Position numbers and translations under genes: made by a program. Below are positions 15,386 through 25,100 of a stretch of DNA of 27,881 bases, in pieces. Location: NCBI GenBank assembly GCA_023228995.1, contig JALOAD010000043.1:1-27881 (forward strand), written 5' to 3'. Each line of letters starts with the position of its first letter. The stretch's first letter is position 1. This DNA is from Candidatus Muiribacterium halophilum (GTDB lineage Bacteria > Muiribacteriota > Muiribacteriia > Muiribacteriales > Muiribacteriaceae). The notes under the pieces are model-generated. The model was not told the origin of the DNA. It searched no databases and worked only from the letters and a program-made list of their open reading frames with translations.

Positions 15386-17350
15386 TTAAAATTTAAAACT
15401 ATATATAAGTTCAGAATACTTGTAATCTTTAACACTACCTGAACTTTTAACTTCTCTATCATCAACTCTAGTAAATCTAAGATCTGCTGCTTTTGAAAGT
15501 TTTTGAGTAAGTCTAAATTTATTTTGTCTATATTTTGTTCCACGATAATCTTCAGTATAAGTTTGAAAACTTGTAGAAAGATTTTTGCCAAAATCTTTGT
15601 AATATCTTATATCAAGTGAGTTTTCATAATCATCATATTTTTCATCACTACTATCTCTTTTAATTTTAACAGATAATGAATTGTCTGAATCCATCTTATA
15701 GCTTCCATACCATGATAAAACAGTACTTTCATATACAGTTCCATCTGAAGAACCCTGTGACTGATTTTTAGAACTTCTTTTAAAAGATGAATACCATTGA
15801 GTACTAAGTTTTTTACTCATTTTATAATTATATTGAAACGCATTAGAAGCTGAATAAGATTCAGTAAGACCATAACTTGAAAAACTTACCCTCTCAGAAT
15901 GAGAATATTCATAAGTTAGCTTATTTCCTTTTGGAAGATAATAATCAACTTTTATATAAGGGCTTATTTCATCCCCAGATACAAGAGTTGAATAATACAA
16001 TTGACCAAATGGATTTAAATCTGAATAATCAAAAGTATTATCAGTAACAATATAAAGAGAAGTTGTAATATTCATTTTTCTGTATTGAGAAAAACCTTTT
16101 ACATAAAAAGTAGTGCTTTTGTTTACAACAGTTCCATATTCTATATATATACTTGAATTTTTATCTAACTCTTTTTCACCAAAAAGCATAAAATGATCAA
16201 AACTGTTTTTATAATGCTTATTATCCAGTTTATAAAACATACCACCGAATTTTGTTTTATCCAGTTGTTTTTCAAGCCTAGCTCCATAAATTGGATCCTC
16301 AAGAACTTTTTTTAGAGAAGAATCATAATATGTGTTTTTAGCATAAAAATAAGTTCCAATCATATTATCAAAATAATTTTCAACAGACCAACCCTGCCCA
16401 CCTGAACCATATTTTCTTGTCTTTGTATAAGGAATAGAAATATCACCTGAATCAATTTTATATTTTAATTTTCTATAAATATTTCTTCTTTCCTGCTCTT
16501 TATTATCTATTTCTTTTTGAACTTGTTCTTTTTTATTAATATCAACTCTAAAATCTTCATAATTTTGAGCTTGATATTCTGTTTCATCATTTACTATCAT
16601 AGGATTTGAAGGTTTTTTTATATCAAGTTTTTGTTTAATATCAGGATGTTTAAAATAATTATCATTAGATGGATTTGATTCATAATAACCTGTAATATAT
16701 TTATTATCTTCTTTTACAGATAATCTTGTACCATATTTTTCTTCAAGTTTTAAAATAATATCATCGAATTTTTGTTTTTGTTCGTCTACAGTAACAACTT
16801 TAAAAATCTTTGGCTCAAAAACATTTTTTTCCACTTTTTCAGCTTTTTCATATTCATATATAAAATAAGTAAAATCATGAATTACTTCATCATCAAATTT
16901 TGAAGCTTCTTTTGGTTTAGAACTTGAAGATGTCTTTATTTCATAATCATTTTGAGCAATATATCCTTTAAAAGTATCACCCATAGTAAAATTTAATGAC
17001 ATTGAAAAAGGTGTTCCATCAAGATATTTATCATCTCTTGCAATACCAAATTTAAAATTCCCATTTGTTTTACCTGGTATTAAGTCAACAAGGGGAATAA
17101 CTTTTATATCATATTTAATATTATCATAAATTATATCACCAACTAGATTTATAAGTTCTTCTTTATCTAAAAATCCACCTTTTTTATTTCTGTATTCAAT
17201 TATTACACTAGCAATACTATCTGTTATTCCAGGTAAAAGAATAAGATCTCTATGACTAGCTGTATTTAACTCTAATCTATCATCAACAGCAGCAAAAATA
17301 ACTGTTGAAAATAAAAAAAGACATATTAATAGAGTTATTTTTTTATTCAT
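15386..17350 (-). CDS. ComEA-like helix-hairpin-helix domain fused to outer-membrane beta-barrel
   Basis: A 654-residue protein with a signal peptide (cleavage after VIFA, residue 20). Residues 25-70 form a ComEA-type HhH unit: LELNTAS, then DLILLPGITDSIASVIIEYR, then KGGFLDKEEL. A charged, coil-rich linker spans about 90-300. From about 310 on there are alternating short strands rich in Tyr, Ser and Lys (for example FYVKGFSQYRKMNITTSLYI), and the chain ends in YSELIYSFKF, a typical terminal barrel strand with a C-terminal Phe. ComEA HhH domains bind DNA during uptake, but here the domain may bind protein. It starts 4 nt after the PorV-like gene (stop TGA inside the ribosome site GAGGTGA). 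The fold assignment is good; the function is open. Confidence 0.78.
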   Translation of the reverse strand: MNKKITLLICLFLFSTVIFAAVDDRLELNTASHRDLILLPGITDSIASVIIEYRNKKGGFLDKEELINLVGDIIYDNIKYDIKVIPLVDLIPGKTNGNFKFGIARDDKYLDGTPFSMSLNFTMGDTFKGYIAQNDYEIKTSSSSKPKEASKFDDEVIHDFTYFIYEYEKAEKVEKNVFEPKIFKVVTVDEQKQKFDDIILKLEEKYGTRLSVKEDNKYITGYYESNPSNDNYFKHPDIKQKLDIKKPSNPMIVNDETEYQAQNYEDFRVDINKKEQVQKEIDNKEQERRNIYRKLKYKIDSGDISIPYTKTRKYGSGGQGWSVENYFDNMIGTYFYAKNTYYDSSLKKVLEDPIYGARLEKQLDKTKFGGMFYKLDNKHYKNSFDHFMLFGEKELDKNSSIYIEYGTVVNKSTTFYVKGFSQYRKMNITTSLYIVTDNTFDYSDLNPFGQLYYSTLVSGDEISPYIKVDYYLPKGNKLTYEYSHSERVSFSSYGLTESYSASNAFQYNYKMSKKLSTQWYSSFKRSSKNQSQGSSDGTVYESTVLSWYGSYKMDSDNSLSVKIKRDSSDEKYDDYENSLDIRYYKDFGKNLSTSFQTYTEDYRGTKYRQNKFRLTQKLSKAADLRFTRVDDREVKSSGSVKDYKYSELIYSFKF

Positions 17351-17354
17351 TAAT

Positions 17355-18188
17355 TCACCTCAAATTCATCTTAAAAGCTACTGCATGGGTTGGATTAAGA
17401 TATTTCATAGAAGAAAAAGCATAATCTAAAGTCCATTTTTTAGATAAATCAAGAGAAAAACCACCACTTAATTTATATGGTTCTGTTGCATATCCAGCAT
17501 AAATTTTTAAATTATCTCCAGTCTGCCAAACCTGACCAATTCGCATACTCATATCTTTTTTTTGATTACCAAAAGAACTTACTTTATAAAAACTAAGTAA
17601 AGTTGAATTTTTTTCAGATGTATTAAAATTAAATCCAAGCTCATAACTTCTTGGTATTTCATCATTTACTGTAGGAACATTTGCATTCTGAATACTCAAT
17701 ACATATTCTGTATTAGAAACAATTCCAGAAAAAGCTATATCAAATGAAAAAGCAGAATTATTATCAGTATTTAATATTCTTGAATTAAGTTTTTTAATAT
17801 TAAATCCAATACTTGAGCTATCATACATCTTTGTAGCAAGAGTAATAATATAGGTGTTTTCTCTATAATCTGTATATCCAAAATCAAGATTAGAAAAAGC
17901 AAAATTAAAATAATTACTCATTTTATTACCAAGAGAAATAAAATTACTTTCCATTTCATCAATAGAAAATTCTTCTTTTGAAACAGCATAAAACTGTCCT
18001 TTTTTTAGATGTGATATTGCAGCAGGATTACTTATAAGAACACTTACATCTTTAATATATGCAATGCCTGAACCTGAAAGAGCCATATTAACAATACTTG
18101 TTTCAACAAATTCAAATTCAGCTCTACTCACAAAACAAAAAGTAAATATAATTAAAATTGATAAAATAGATTTTTTTATATTATTCAT
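17355..18188 (-). CDS. PorV/PorQ-like (UPF0164-type) outer-membrane protein
   Basis: A 277-residue protein with a signal peptide (cleavage after VSRA, residue 23). The mature start has the family marks MALSGSGIAYIKDVSVLISNPA, containing G-x-G-x-A-Y (39-44) and SNPAA (53-57). The rest is amphipathic beta-strand, as in the FadL-like barrels of PorV and PorQ. In Bacteroidota type IX secretion, PorV carries cargo with a C-terminal sorting domain from the translocon to the attachment complex. The gene overlaps the end of the FlgD-Ig/cohesin-like gene by 8 bp (ATGAATAA), and the HhH barrel gene starts 4 nt after it. This pairing with a protein carrying a sorting-like C-terminus supports a secretion or surface-assembly role. 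No PorU or Sov homologue is in the window. Confidence 0.72.
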   Translation of the reverse strand: MNNIKKSILSILIIFTFCFVSRAEFEFVETSIVNMALSGSGIAYIKDVSVLISNPAAISHLKKGQFYAVSKEEFSIDEMESNFISLGNKMSNYFNFAFSNLDFGYTDYRENTYIITLATKMYDSSSIGFNIKKLNSRILNTDNNSAFSFDIAFSGIVSNTEYVLSIQNANVPTVNDEIPRSYELGFNFNTSEKNSTLLSFYKVSSFGNQKKDMSMRIGQVWQTGDNLKIYAGYATEPYKLSGGFSLDLSKKWTLDYAFSSMKYLNPTHAVAFKMNLR

Positions 18189-19410
18189 TTAAATTCCTTG
18201 AAATTATAACTGTTCCAGTTTTTTTATCAGCTTTACCATTTTTATCAAGAGCATTTATATAATAAGAATACAATCCAGTTCTCAAAGTATTGCCATATTT
18301 ATCTTTTCCATCCCAATCTATAGAATTATTACCAGCTCCAAGATTTTGACCAAATAAAAGTGTTTTTAACTCAAACCCAGTTCTGTCAAATAATTTAATA
18401 GTCACTTCTGAATCATTTTTTAAAACAAATGAAATAGATGTAATATCATTTTTACCATTATTATTTGGAGAAAACGGGTTTGGAGAAGCTTTCATATTAG
18501 TAATATTATTGGAAGAATAAACAAATTTATCAGCCATTATTGTATAAATAGAAAAATGTTCTACAGCAAGCTTTACATAATAATTACCTTTTGAATCTTT
18601 TAAAGCTTTGCCACCATATCTTTCCCATTTCATAATATTTTCATTAAAATAATATATTTTCATCTGATTCCATGTAAATCCAGCTGGAACTTCTGAAAGA
18701 TTAAATGGAATATACAAATTTATATTTCTTTCATTTAAAGTTCCATTCAATTCTATTTTATAATATTTATTCAATGGAACTGTATTAGAATCAGCACTTG
18801 GAGTAAATGATGAAATTCCTTCCTGTGCTAAAGTTGTTAATTTTGTTTTTATAAACACACCACTTCTTGAAGTATTTTCATTAAATTCAAGCAATAATCC
18901 ATCACTTGCTCTTATAATTGATGAATCAGTACCAGGCTCAAGTACAATATTATCACTACTATATTTATATGTAATTGTAGGATTATCAGAGTTTGAAGCA
19001 TTATTTACTTTAACATTATTTATACTTATCAAAACATCTGACAAAGCTCCTGATAATACTTTGAATCTATATTTAATAACATTAATAGGCGAATTGACTT
19101 TTGATACAAATGATATAACTGAGTTTAAAACTCCCGGAGAAATTAAAGTATTTTCAGATATTGCATCTTTATATAACATTTCCATCTGCAAGCCATTTAT
19201 AGAATCATCATTATCAATAAATTCAATAAGAGTAGAATCAAAATTAATAGTATATTCAAGTTTTAAAACATTATTATAATCATTGCATATTACATTAAAA
19301 TAAAACTCTTCATTATTTGTAATTTCACTATATGGACTATATATATTTAAAGAATATACAGAATTTACAATTAATAATAATATAAATAATAAAACAGTAT
19401 TCTTTGACAT
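18181..19410 (-). CDS. Secreted cohesin-like protein with C-terminal FlgD Ig-like domain
   Basis: A 409-residue protein with a signal peptide (cleavage near SVYS-L, residue 20). Residues about 22-150 resemble a cohesin-type beta-sandwich (for example LEYTINFDSTLIEFID and INVIKYRFKVLSG). The middle, about 180-295, is a beta-domain ending in KWERYGG and EHFSIYTIM. Residues 305-409 form a FlgD-type Ig-like domain: SPNPFSPNNNGKNDITSISF, VTIKLFDRTG, IDWDGKDKYGN, TGLYSYYI. In several phyla such C-termini act as type IX-like sorting or attachment signals. AAGGAGAGGGT precedes the ATG. It is the first gene of a five-gene operon, read divergently from the M23 peptidase across a 51-bp gap. A partner dockerin is not visible here. 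Confidence 0.7.
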   Translation of the reverse strand: MSKNTVLLFILLLIVNSVYSLNIYSPYSEITNNEEFYFNVICNDYNNVLKLEYTINFDSTLIEFIDNDDSINGLQMEMLYKDAISENTLISPGVLNSVISFVSKVNSPINVIKYRFKVLSGALSDVLISINNVKVNNASNSDNPTITYKYSSDNIVLEPGTDSSIIRASDGLLLEFNENTSRSGVFIKTKLTTLAQEGISSFTPSADSNTVPLNKYYKIELNGTLNERNINLYIPFNLSEVPAGFTWNQMKIYYFNENIMKWERYGGKALKDSKGNYYVKLAVEHFSIYTIMADKFVYSSNNITNMKASPNPFSPNNNGKNDITSISFVLKNDSEVTIKLFDRTGFELKTLLFGQNLGAGNNSIDWDGKDKYGNTLRTGLYSYYINALDKNGKADKKTGTVIISRNLNE

Positions 19411-19461
19411 ACCCTCTCCTTGGAGTTATTATATTCTTATTAATTTTTTCGGCATATTATA

Positions 19462-21309
19462 ATGAAGTATTTAAACATAACGATAGCTATAATTTTATTA
19501 TATTGTTTACCGGTAGCCAGCGAAATTTTTCACTGGCCTATTGATGGTTATTTTGAATTAACTTCTTCTTTTGGTGAATATCGAGACAATCATCTTCATA
19601 AAGGAATAGATATTTCTACAAATGGAAAAAACGGAATTCCTGTATGTGCTATTGAAGATGGTCAAATATTTAGAATTAGTAACTCATATAAAGGTTATGG
19701 AAAAGTTATATATATAATGCATAAAAATCATATATCTGTTTATGCACATCTTGATAAATTTGAAAATACATCTCTTTTTCTTGAAGATAAATACAATATG
19801 GAAAAAAATAAAAAAAACAAAGATTTTTTTAATTATTACCTAAATCCTGTGAATGTAAAAAAAGGTCAATTAATAGGTTATTCTGGTGAAACCGGTTATG
19901 GTTATCCTCATCTTCACCTTGAAATAAGAGATAAAAAAAATACAATTTATTATAATCCACTCTATTTTTTTGAATTTGAAGATAAAAAAAATCCAGTTAT
20001 AAATAACATATATATAACTCCTTTAAATGAAAAATCAGTTGTAAATTCAACAACAATAACGAGTAATATTGAACTTATAGAACAAAATAACGGCTTTTAC
20101 ACAAGTAAAAGTAAAATCCCATTTATACCAGGGTCTAAAATAAGATTCTCAGTTGATACTTATGATATTGTAAAAGAAAATTCAGCTAATAAATTAGGAA
20201 TTTATGGACTTGAATTATATAAAGGTCTTAGAAAATTATATAGCAGAGAAATAAAAACAATACCAATTAACGATTTTTTAATATCAGAGTCATGGCATGA
20301 ATATTCGGATACAAATTTAGGTCCTACAAAATATACTTATAGAATTTATGATCCAACAAACACAGACGGTGAAATAACGCTTGAAAAAGAAACAGTTATA
20401 AAACTAAAAGTATATGATTACTTTGGTAATACAGCTATAGCTTTAATTGAATTTATACCTGAAACCCTTGATAAATACCTACCTTTACATGATTTTAAAA
20501 TTAAATCAAAACCTTATTTGAAAACTGGAATTGAATTTATGCCAAATCATTATGCTTTAATACTTGGTGCTGATATAATTCCTGATGTATTACCTTGGAG
20601 CGAAAAAAACGATATAAAAACCTCTTCAATATTTGATGGTAAAAACTTTATTTTTTCATTTTTATATACAGATTTACCTCATCATAATATATTTTTTTCA
20701 GATGTATTCCAAAGAATATTTCAAAAAAGTAAAAAAATAAATGTAAGCAGTATTAAAAACCCTGTAATAATGGGAAATTTTTTGATAGAATCAAAAGATG
20801 ATAATTTTTATTCTTTTCATATAGATAAACAAAATGGCCATGAAAATGCTATATCTTCAATACTTGAAATAGGTCCAAAAAACAGATTTATAAAAAAACA
20901 CATTGAAATTTCAACTAAAAAAATTAATGAAAAATCTTCATTTTATAAAAAAAATTCAATTACTGGCAAATGGAGTTTTATTCCAACACAAAAAAATCAA
21001 AACAATTTGTCTATAAAAACTTATCAGACTGGTTTGTATTGCATTATTCAAGATAATGAACCTCCTGAAATAACTTATGTAAAAAAAGCTCCATATTATT
21101 ATATTTATTTTACAGATAATATTTCTGGTATTAATCCTGATAGTATTAAAGTTCGTACAGATAATATTAAACAGTATAGTTATTTTGATATTGATAGAAA
21201 AATGGTTAGTGTTTATACAGATGAAAATACAACAGAAATAAATATTAGCGTAAGAGATAATGAACATAATCTTACAGTAAAAACTATTGAAATAAATGAG
21301 AGAAAATAA
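19462..21309 (+). CDS. Secreted M23 (LytM-type) metallo-endopeptidase with C-terminal beta-domains
   Basis: A 615-residue protein with a signal peptide (MKYLNITIAIILLYCLPVAS, residues 1-20). The LytM domain spans about 24-175. Zinc ligands are His46 and Asp50 in HKGID and His152 in HLHLE, with catalytic candidates His96 (YAHL) and His150. All motif residues are present, so it should cut peptidoglycan cross-links. An insertion of about 30 residues (102-130) follows YAHLDKF. Residues 180-615 are beta-rich Ig-like modules, probably for wall or surface binding, and include GKWSFIPT to IIQDNEPPEI (about 501-535). No Shine-Dalgarno is visible; a stop codon lies 21 nt upstream in frame and no better start exists. 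Genes on either side encode surface proteins. Confidence 0.88.
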   Translation: MKYLNITIAIILLYCLPVASEIFHWPIDGYFELTSSFGEYRDNHLHKGIDISTNGKNGIPVCAIEDGQIFRISNSYKGYGKVIYIMHKNHISVYAHLDKFENTSLFLEDKYNMEKNKKNKDFFNYYLNPVNVKKGQLIGYSGETGYGYPHLHLEIRDKKNTIYYNPLYFFEFEDKKNPVINNIYITPLNEKSVVNSTTITSNIELIEQNNGFYTSKSKIPFIPGSKIRFSVDTYDIVKENSANKLGIYGLELYKGLRKLYSREIKTIPINDFLISESWHEYSDTNLGPTKYTYRIYDPTNTDGEITLEKETVIKLKVYDYFGNTAIALIEFIPETLDKYLPLHDFKIKSKPYLKTGIEFMPNHYALILGADIIPDVLPWSEKNDIKTSSIFDGKNFIFSFLYTDLPHHNIFFSDVFQRIFQKSKKINVSSIKNPVIMGNFLIESKDDNFYSFHIDKQNGHENAISSILEIGPKNRFIKKHIEISTKKINEKSSFYKKNSITGKWSFIPTQKNQNNLSIKTYQTGLYCIIQDNEPPEITYVKKAPYYYIYFTDNISGINPDSIKVRTDNIKQYSYFDIDRKMVSVYTDENTTEINISVRDNEHNLTVKTIEINERK

Positions 21310-21330
21310 TTTTAATCTTATTTACAGATT

Positions 21331-21450
21331 GTGCATAAATGCACGATTTTGACAGCTTTTGAAAATATATAGTTCTTGACAAGATAGTTCGCATTGCTCA
21401 CGATTTAGTTTTACATGTAAAACTAGTTTTAACCCTTGAACAAAGTTCAA
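21331..21450 (+). repeat. Multi-hairpin element, copy A (core)
   Basis: This is the first of two related intergenic elements. It starts 22 nt after the M23 stop codon and reads in the same direction. Stem-loops in order are GTGCAT-AA-ATGCAC (21331-21344), the 20-bp perfect palindrome TAGTTTTACATGTAAAACTA (21406-21425) and TTGAAC-AAA-GTTCAA (21436-21450). From 21383 to 21450 it matches copy B (27118-27053, reverse complement) at roughly 90% by eye, and order and spacing match along the full length. No T-run follows the stems, so these are not classic terminators. No reading frame runs through it. Confidence 0.85.
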
Positions 21451-21455
21451 AAACT

Positions 21456-21507
21456 ATGACGAAGTCATTATCTCTGCTGAAAGCAGACATATTGCTTCAG
21501 GCAATAT
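21456..21507. repeat. Chain of three short stem-loops (tail of copy A)
   Basis: Three consecutive hairpins follow the core with 4 and 1 nt between them: ATGAC-GAA-GTCAT (21456-21468), TCTGCT-GAA-AGCAGA (21473-21487) and ATATTGCT-TCA-GGCAATAT (21489-21507, one T-G pair). All have three-base loops. The last ends 7 nt before the stop codon of the convergent lipoprotein gene, so the whole 205-bp gap between the two genes is hairpin sequence. Confidence 0.8.
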
Positions 21508-21514
21508 TTACTCA

Positions 21515-22147
21515 TCAATAATTACTTGAAAAGGATGAAAGAATCGCATTAACAGTCTGATATGACATTTCCTGCCCTGGTTTGTTAATTATGTCACCAA
21601 CAACATTAAACTGTGAAGCTGCTTTTCCAACATCTCCATTACACCAGTACAAACATCCCATAAGAGAATGAACCTGGGCATTTGTCATACCAGTATTATA
21701 TTTAAACATATATTCATAATGAGCATTGTTTATATTAAGACTTTCAAGCAAAGTAATACCAGCTTTTATATTTTCTATATCCATAGATGAAAGATGAGCT
21801 GCTGCTAATCCAACTTTAGAATCAGGAACAAGCTTTTGAGCTTTTTCAAAATATGGTTTTGCATATTTAAAACCATCAGTTTTTGCCATAGCCCAACCCA
21901 TACCATTATTTATCTGAGCAAGCGTAATACTATCATAACTTTCCTCATCTTCAAGAGCATTTGCAAAAGTAACTCTAGCAGCATCAAAACCATTTGCATA
22001 ATAAGCTTCCCAAGCAGAATTTAAAACATTACTTTTTGTAACATTACTTATTGTACCACTTTTTTCAGTAGTACCACCGCAACCTGTTAGCAAAAATATA
22101 AATAATGACATTATTAAAATCAAAATTAGTTTCATTGTTTTTCTCAT
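21515..22147 (-). CDS. TPR-containing lipoprotein
   Basis: A 210-residue protein with a lipoprotein signal peptide: basic MRKTMK, a hydrophobic core and the lipobox LLTGC with Cys23 as the lipid-modified residue. The mature part is helical with TPR-like pairs (SAWEAYYANGFDAARVTFANAL, the stretch GMGWAMAKTDG, YAKPYFEKAQKLVPDSKVGLAAAHLSS, then NGDVGKAASQFNVVG). There is no Asp at mature position +2 (the sequence is CGGTT), so outer-membrane sorting is plausible. The ATG at 22147 is preceded by a seven-G run 4 nt upstream, which is better placed than the second ATG at 22135. It follows the giant surface-protein gene by 10 nt, so the two are co-transcribed. It may help anchor or assemble that protein; this is inferred from position. 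Confidence 0.82.
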   Translation of the reverse strand: MRKTMKLILILIMSLFIFLLTGCGGTTEKSGTISNVTKSNVLNSAWEAYYANGFDAARVTFANALEDEESYDSITLAQINNGMGWAMAKTDGFKYAKPYFEKAQKLVPDSKVGLAAAHLSSMDIENIKAGITLLESLNINNAHYEYMFKYNTGMTNAQVHSLMGCLYWCNGDVGKAASQFNVVGDIINKPGQEMSYQTVNAILSSFSSNY

Positions 22148-22151
22148 AATT

Positions 22152-22158
22152 CCCCCCC
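22152..22158 (-). promoter_or_regulatory. Seven-G ribosome-binding tract of the lipoprotein gene
   Basis: On the minus strand the giant gene's stop codon TAG runs straight into a G tract (seven G, 22158-22152), then AATT-ATG. The G-run serves as the Shine-Dalgarno. Long G homopolymers are rare in this AT-rich sequence and are prone to slippage during replication. Confidence 0.6.
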
Positions 22159-25100
22159 TATCTAAGGACAGCTATTTTTCCATTAATTTCGTTAACACCA
22201 CTTGATTTAACAATTAGTTTATAAATATAAACTCCGTTAGCCACTTTATTTCCTCTTCTATCATCTAAATTCCATATAAAAGAATCGGTTAAAGCAACAC
22301 TTGTTTTTTTATCTTTATAAACAAGTTTTCCTGAAACATCATATATTTTTAATTCAACATACTCACTTGCAGCAGATATGTTGTATTTTATTTCGCAAAA
22401 ATTCACAGCAGGATTAGGATAACTATTTAATTTATTAAAACTAGCTCCAGCAGGAGCTTTAAATACAACCCTTTTTTCAACACTATTATTAGCATTATCT
22501 AAAGCTGTAACTCTTAAAACATGCTCACCAGGTTTAAAATAATTTGTAGGAGTAAATTCAAAAATGTCTTTATCAGTATCACCTATAATTTTATCATCAA
22601 GATATACAACAACATTCTTAATTCCACTTCCTAATTCATCTACATTTAATCTGATTGTTTCTTTACCATTAAATAGTTCTTCATTGTCAGCAATGTTCAA
22701 ATTCAATGAAGGAGCTTTATTATCTCTAAAAACAGCGAATGTCCCCAAAGAATCGGTTTTACCAACAATTTTACCCTGCTCAAGATTTGTTGGAATATAT
22801 TTCCATTTATTACCAACTTTTTTCATTACAACATGCTTTTCATCAAATATGCCTGAAAAACTTATTTGTGCATCTTTCTCAAGCTTTATTGCAGGAGCAT
22901 AGACTATATTATCAGTATTTTTTTCAATATCTTTAACAGGTAATTTATTCAACGATGATGCAGCTCTTGGAGCGTTTACGACTTCATTTTGCTCATCTTC
23001 ATAAATCATACTGTATATATCAATATTTTGTTTAACAGAACCTTCTGCAATGTCTATAACACTATTTTGATTAACACTTTCTAAACTAACTGCATTGTTT
23101 TTAGTAAGACTTGCAGTTCTAAATATATTCATATTAACAGAACTAAGTTCAGTATAATCAGCAGGCCAATGTCCAACATTTCCATTAAGATCAGTAATTG
23201 TAATGCTCAATGTTCTTATACCATTTTGACTAGCCTTAATCCTATAACTTGTTCCATACCATGAATTATTAAGTGGCTTACAAACAACATCAATACCATC
23301 TATAGTAACTTTAGGATTATCCTTAAGTTTTTCAAGTGCTCGGACAAGAACCATTATTTCTCTATCATCCATAGGATTAGGAAATATTTTAGGTTTTTCA
23401 ATTTCTGGTCTTTTATCAATATAAAACGATTGGCTAATATATCCAATCATTTCATTACCCATAGCATCTCTTGCACCCTGCACATAAACTTTTATTTCAC
23501 CATTATAATTTGAAGGAAAAGAGTTTTTGGAAAGATCAGTTTTCCATGTATTATCAGAAATCCATTCTCCTGTGGTCAAATCAATATATGCAGTAGTAGC
23601 AAGTCTTATTCTAAGATTTCTATTTTTACTCAAAAGCACATCTTTTTTCATTTTTTCATCAAAAGTTATAATTACAGATAACTCATCAATATTTTTAAAA
23701 ATAGGATAATTAGAACTATATTGATTATCAGGTGTATTATCCTGTATAGTTAAAGTGCTTATTTGAGGTCTTTCACTATCTACAGTAAAGATAATACTAT
23801 CAGATGGATTAGCTTCATTATCAAGTGAATCAACAGCAATTACCCTAACATAATAATTTTTATGCGGAAAATCCCCAATATTTAAAGAATAGCTTGTACC
23901 TTCATTAATTATTTCTTTAATTATTGTAGAAAAAGACTCTTCAATAGCAATTTGTATTTTGAAATAAACAGGATTACTCCACTGATCAACAAATTCACCC
24001 CATTCAAATTTAACATTTGTCTTTGTATTAGATATCTTTTTAAGATTATAAGCACCGATTGGACCAACATTATCATAAATTACACTCAAGGCAATGTCTG
24101 AAGGTTTTGGTGGATTATTAAAATTAAGTTTATGATTAATATCATCAAGAACACTTACACTAAGGAGATTATCTCCAGGCAAAACTTCAATATTTTCAAA
24201 GAAAAACGCTAACAGTTTTCCACCTGTAGAATCAACTGCATCTTTAAAATAAATTTTTTTATTAACTGTTTTTCCACTTGAATCAGTACAATAAGCAGTT
24301 ACTTTCACTTCTCTAGTATCATTTATTATAGCTTCTGGGAATTTAGATAAAGTACCAGAAACACTTATTTTATCTTTGCCAACAACAGGTGCTTCTGCTG
24401 AAGCCTTTAGCTCCATCTTAGATAATACCCAAAATACTGTAGAACTTGTTTTTTTATTAGTAGCTTTATCATAAACTACAATATCAAGCTTTACACTTCC
24501 ATCATCATAAACAAAACCAGGACCTGTCTTTACAGAAACTATTGGAGAATCAGGATCTTTCAGTATTATAATATCACCATTTGCCTGAGTCTGACCAGCT
24601 CTAAGAACATTTCTAACATTTTTAGTAGTTGTTCCTGTAGTATTAGTAACAATTACTTCAATAGTAGCAATAAGACCCGGAAGTTCATCAATTGCATTAA
24701 ATATAATTTCCTGAGTACTATCAAATGTAGTTCCTCCATCAAGAGGATAAACAAGTTCTATTTTTGGAATACTAGTATCAATTACAAAAGCTGTCTCAAC
24801 AGGTAAAATAGAAGTTCCATTCAAGTCTTTCGCTTGAGCTATTTTTACCTTTACATATCCGTCAACAAAACTAAAAGAAGGATCTAAAGCTGGATTAAAT
24901 ACAACTTCCATAGTGCTGTTATTCGAAATAATATTTAATGCAGGACTTGCAAAAGTTTGTCCAGAACCATTTATATTAAACGGAATATTATTAACTGTTA
25001 TCAATACTGAACCTGTGTCAATTGCAAGTCTTGGATTTTCAGCTATATCTCCATAAGGTATTATTACAAATTTAATTTGTTGTTCTTTATATGGAGTATG

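Noticed and set aside
19458-19463. TATAAT as the -10 box of the M23 gene
   Set aside because: It overlaps the start codon, so transcription would begin inside the signal-peptide codons; no alternative downstream start fits.
20956-21267. A 103-residue frame antisense to the M23 gene
   Set aside because: Its Ile/Asn/Phe-rich product is a shadow of the M23 coding strand and matches no family.
21331-21507. Intrinsic (Rho-independent) terminators for the convergent M23 and lipoprotein genes
   Set aside because: Stems are short and AT-rich and none is followed by a clear T-run on either strand; a non-canonical termination role stays possible.
21310-21514. tRNA or small riboswitch in the hairpin-rich gap
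   Set aside because: There is no cloverleaf or CCA end and no known riboswitch core; the stems are a linear chain of simple hairpins.
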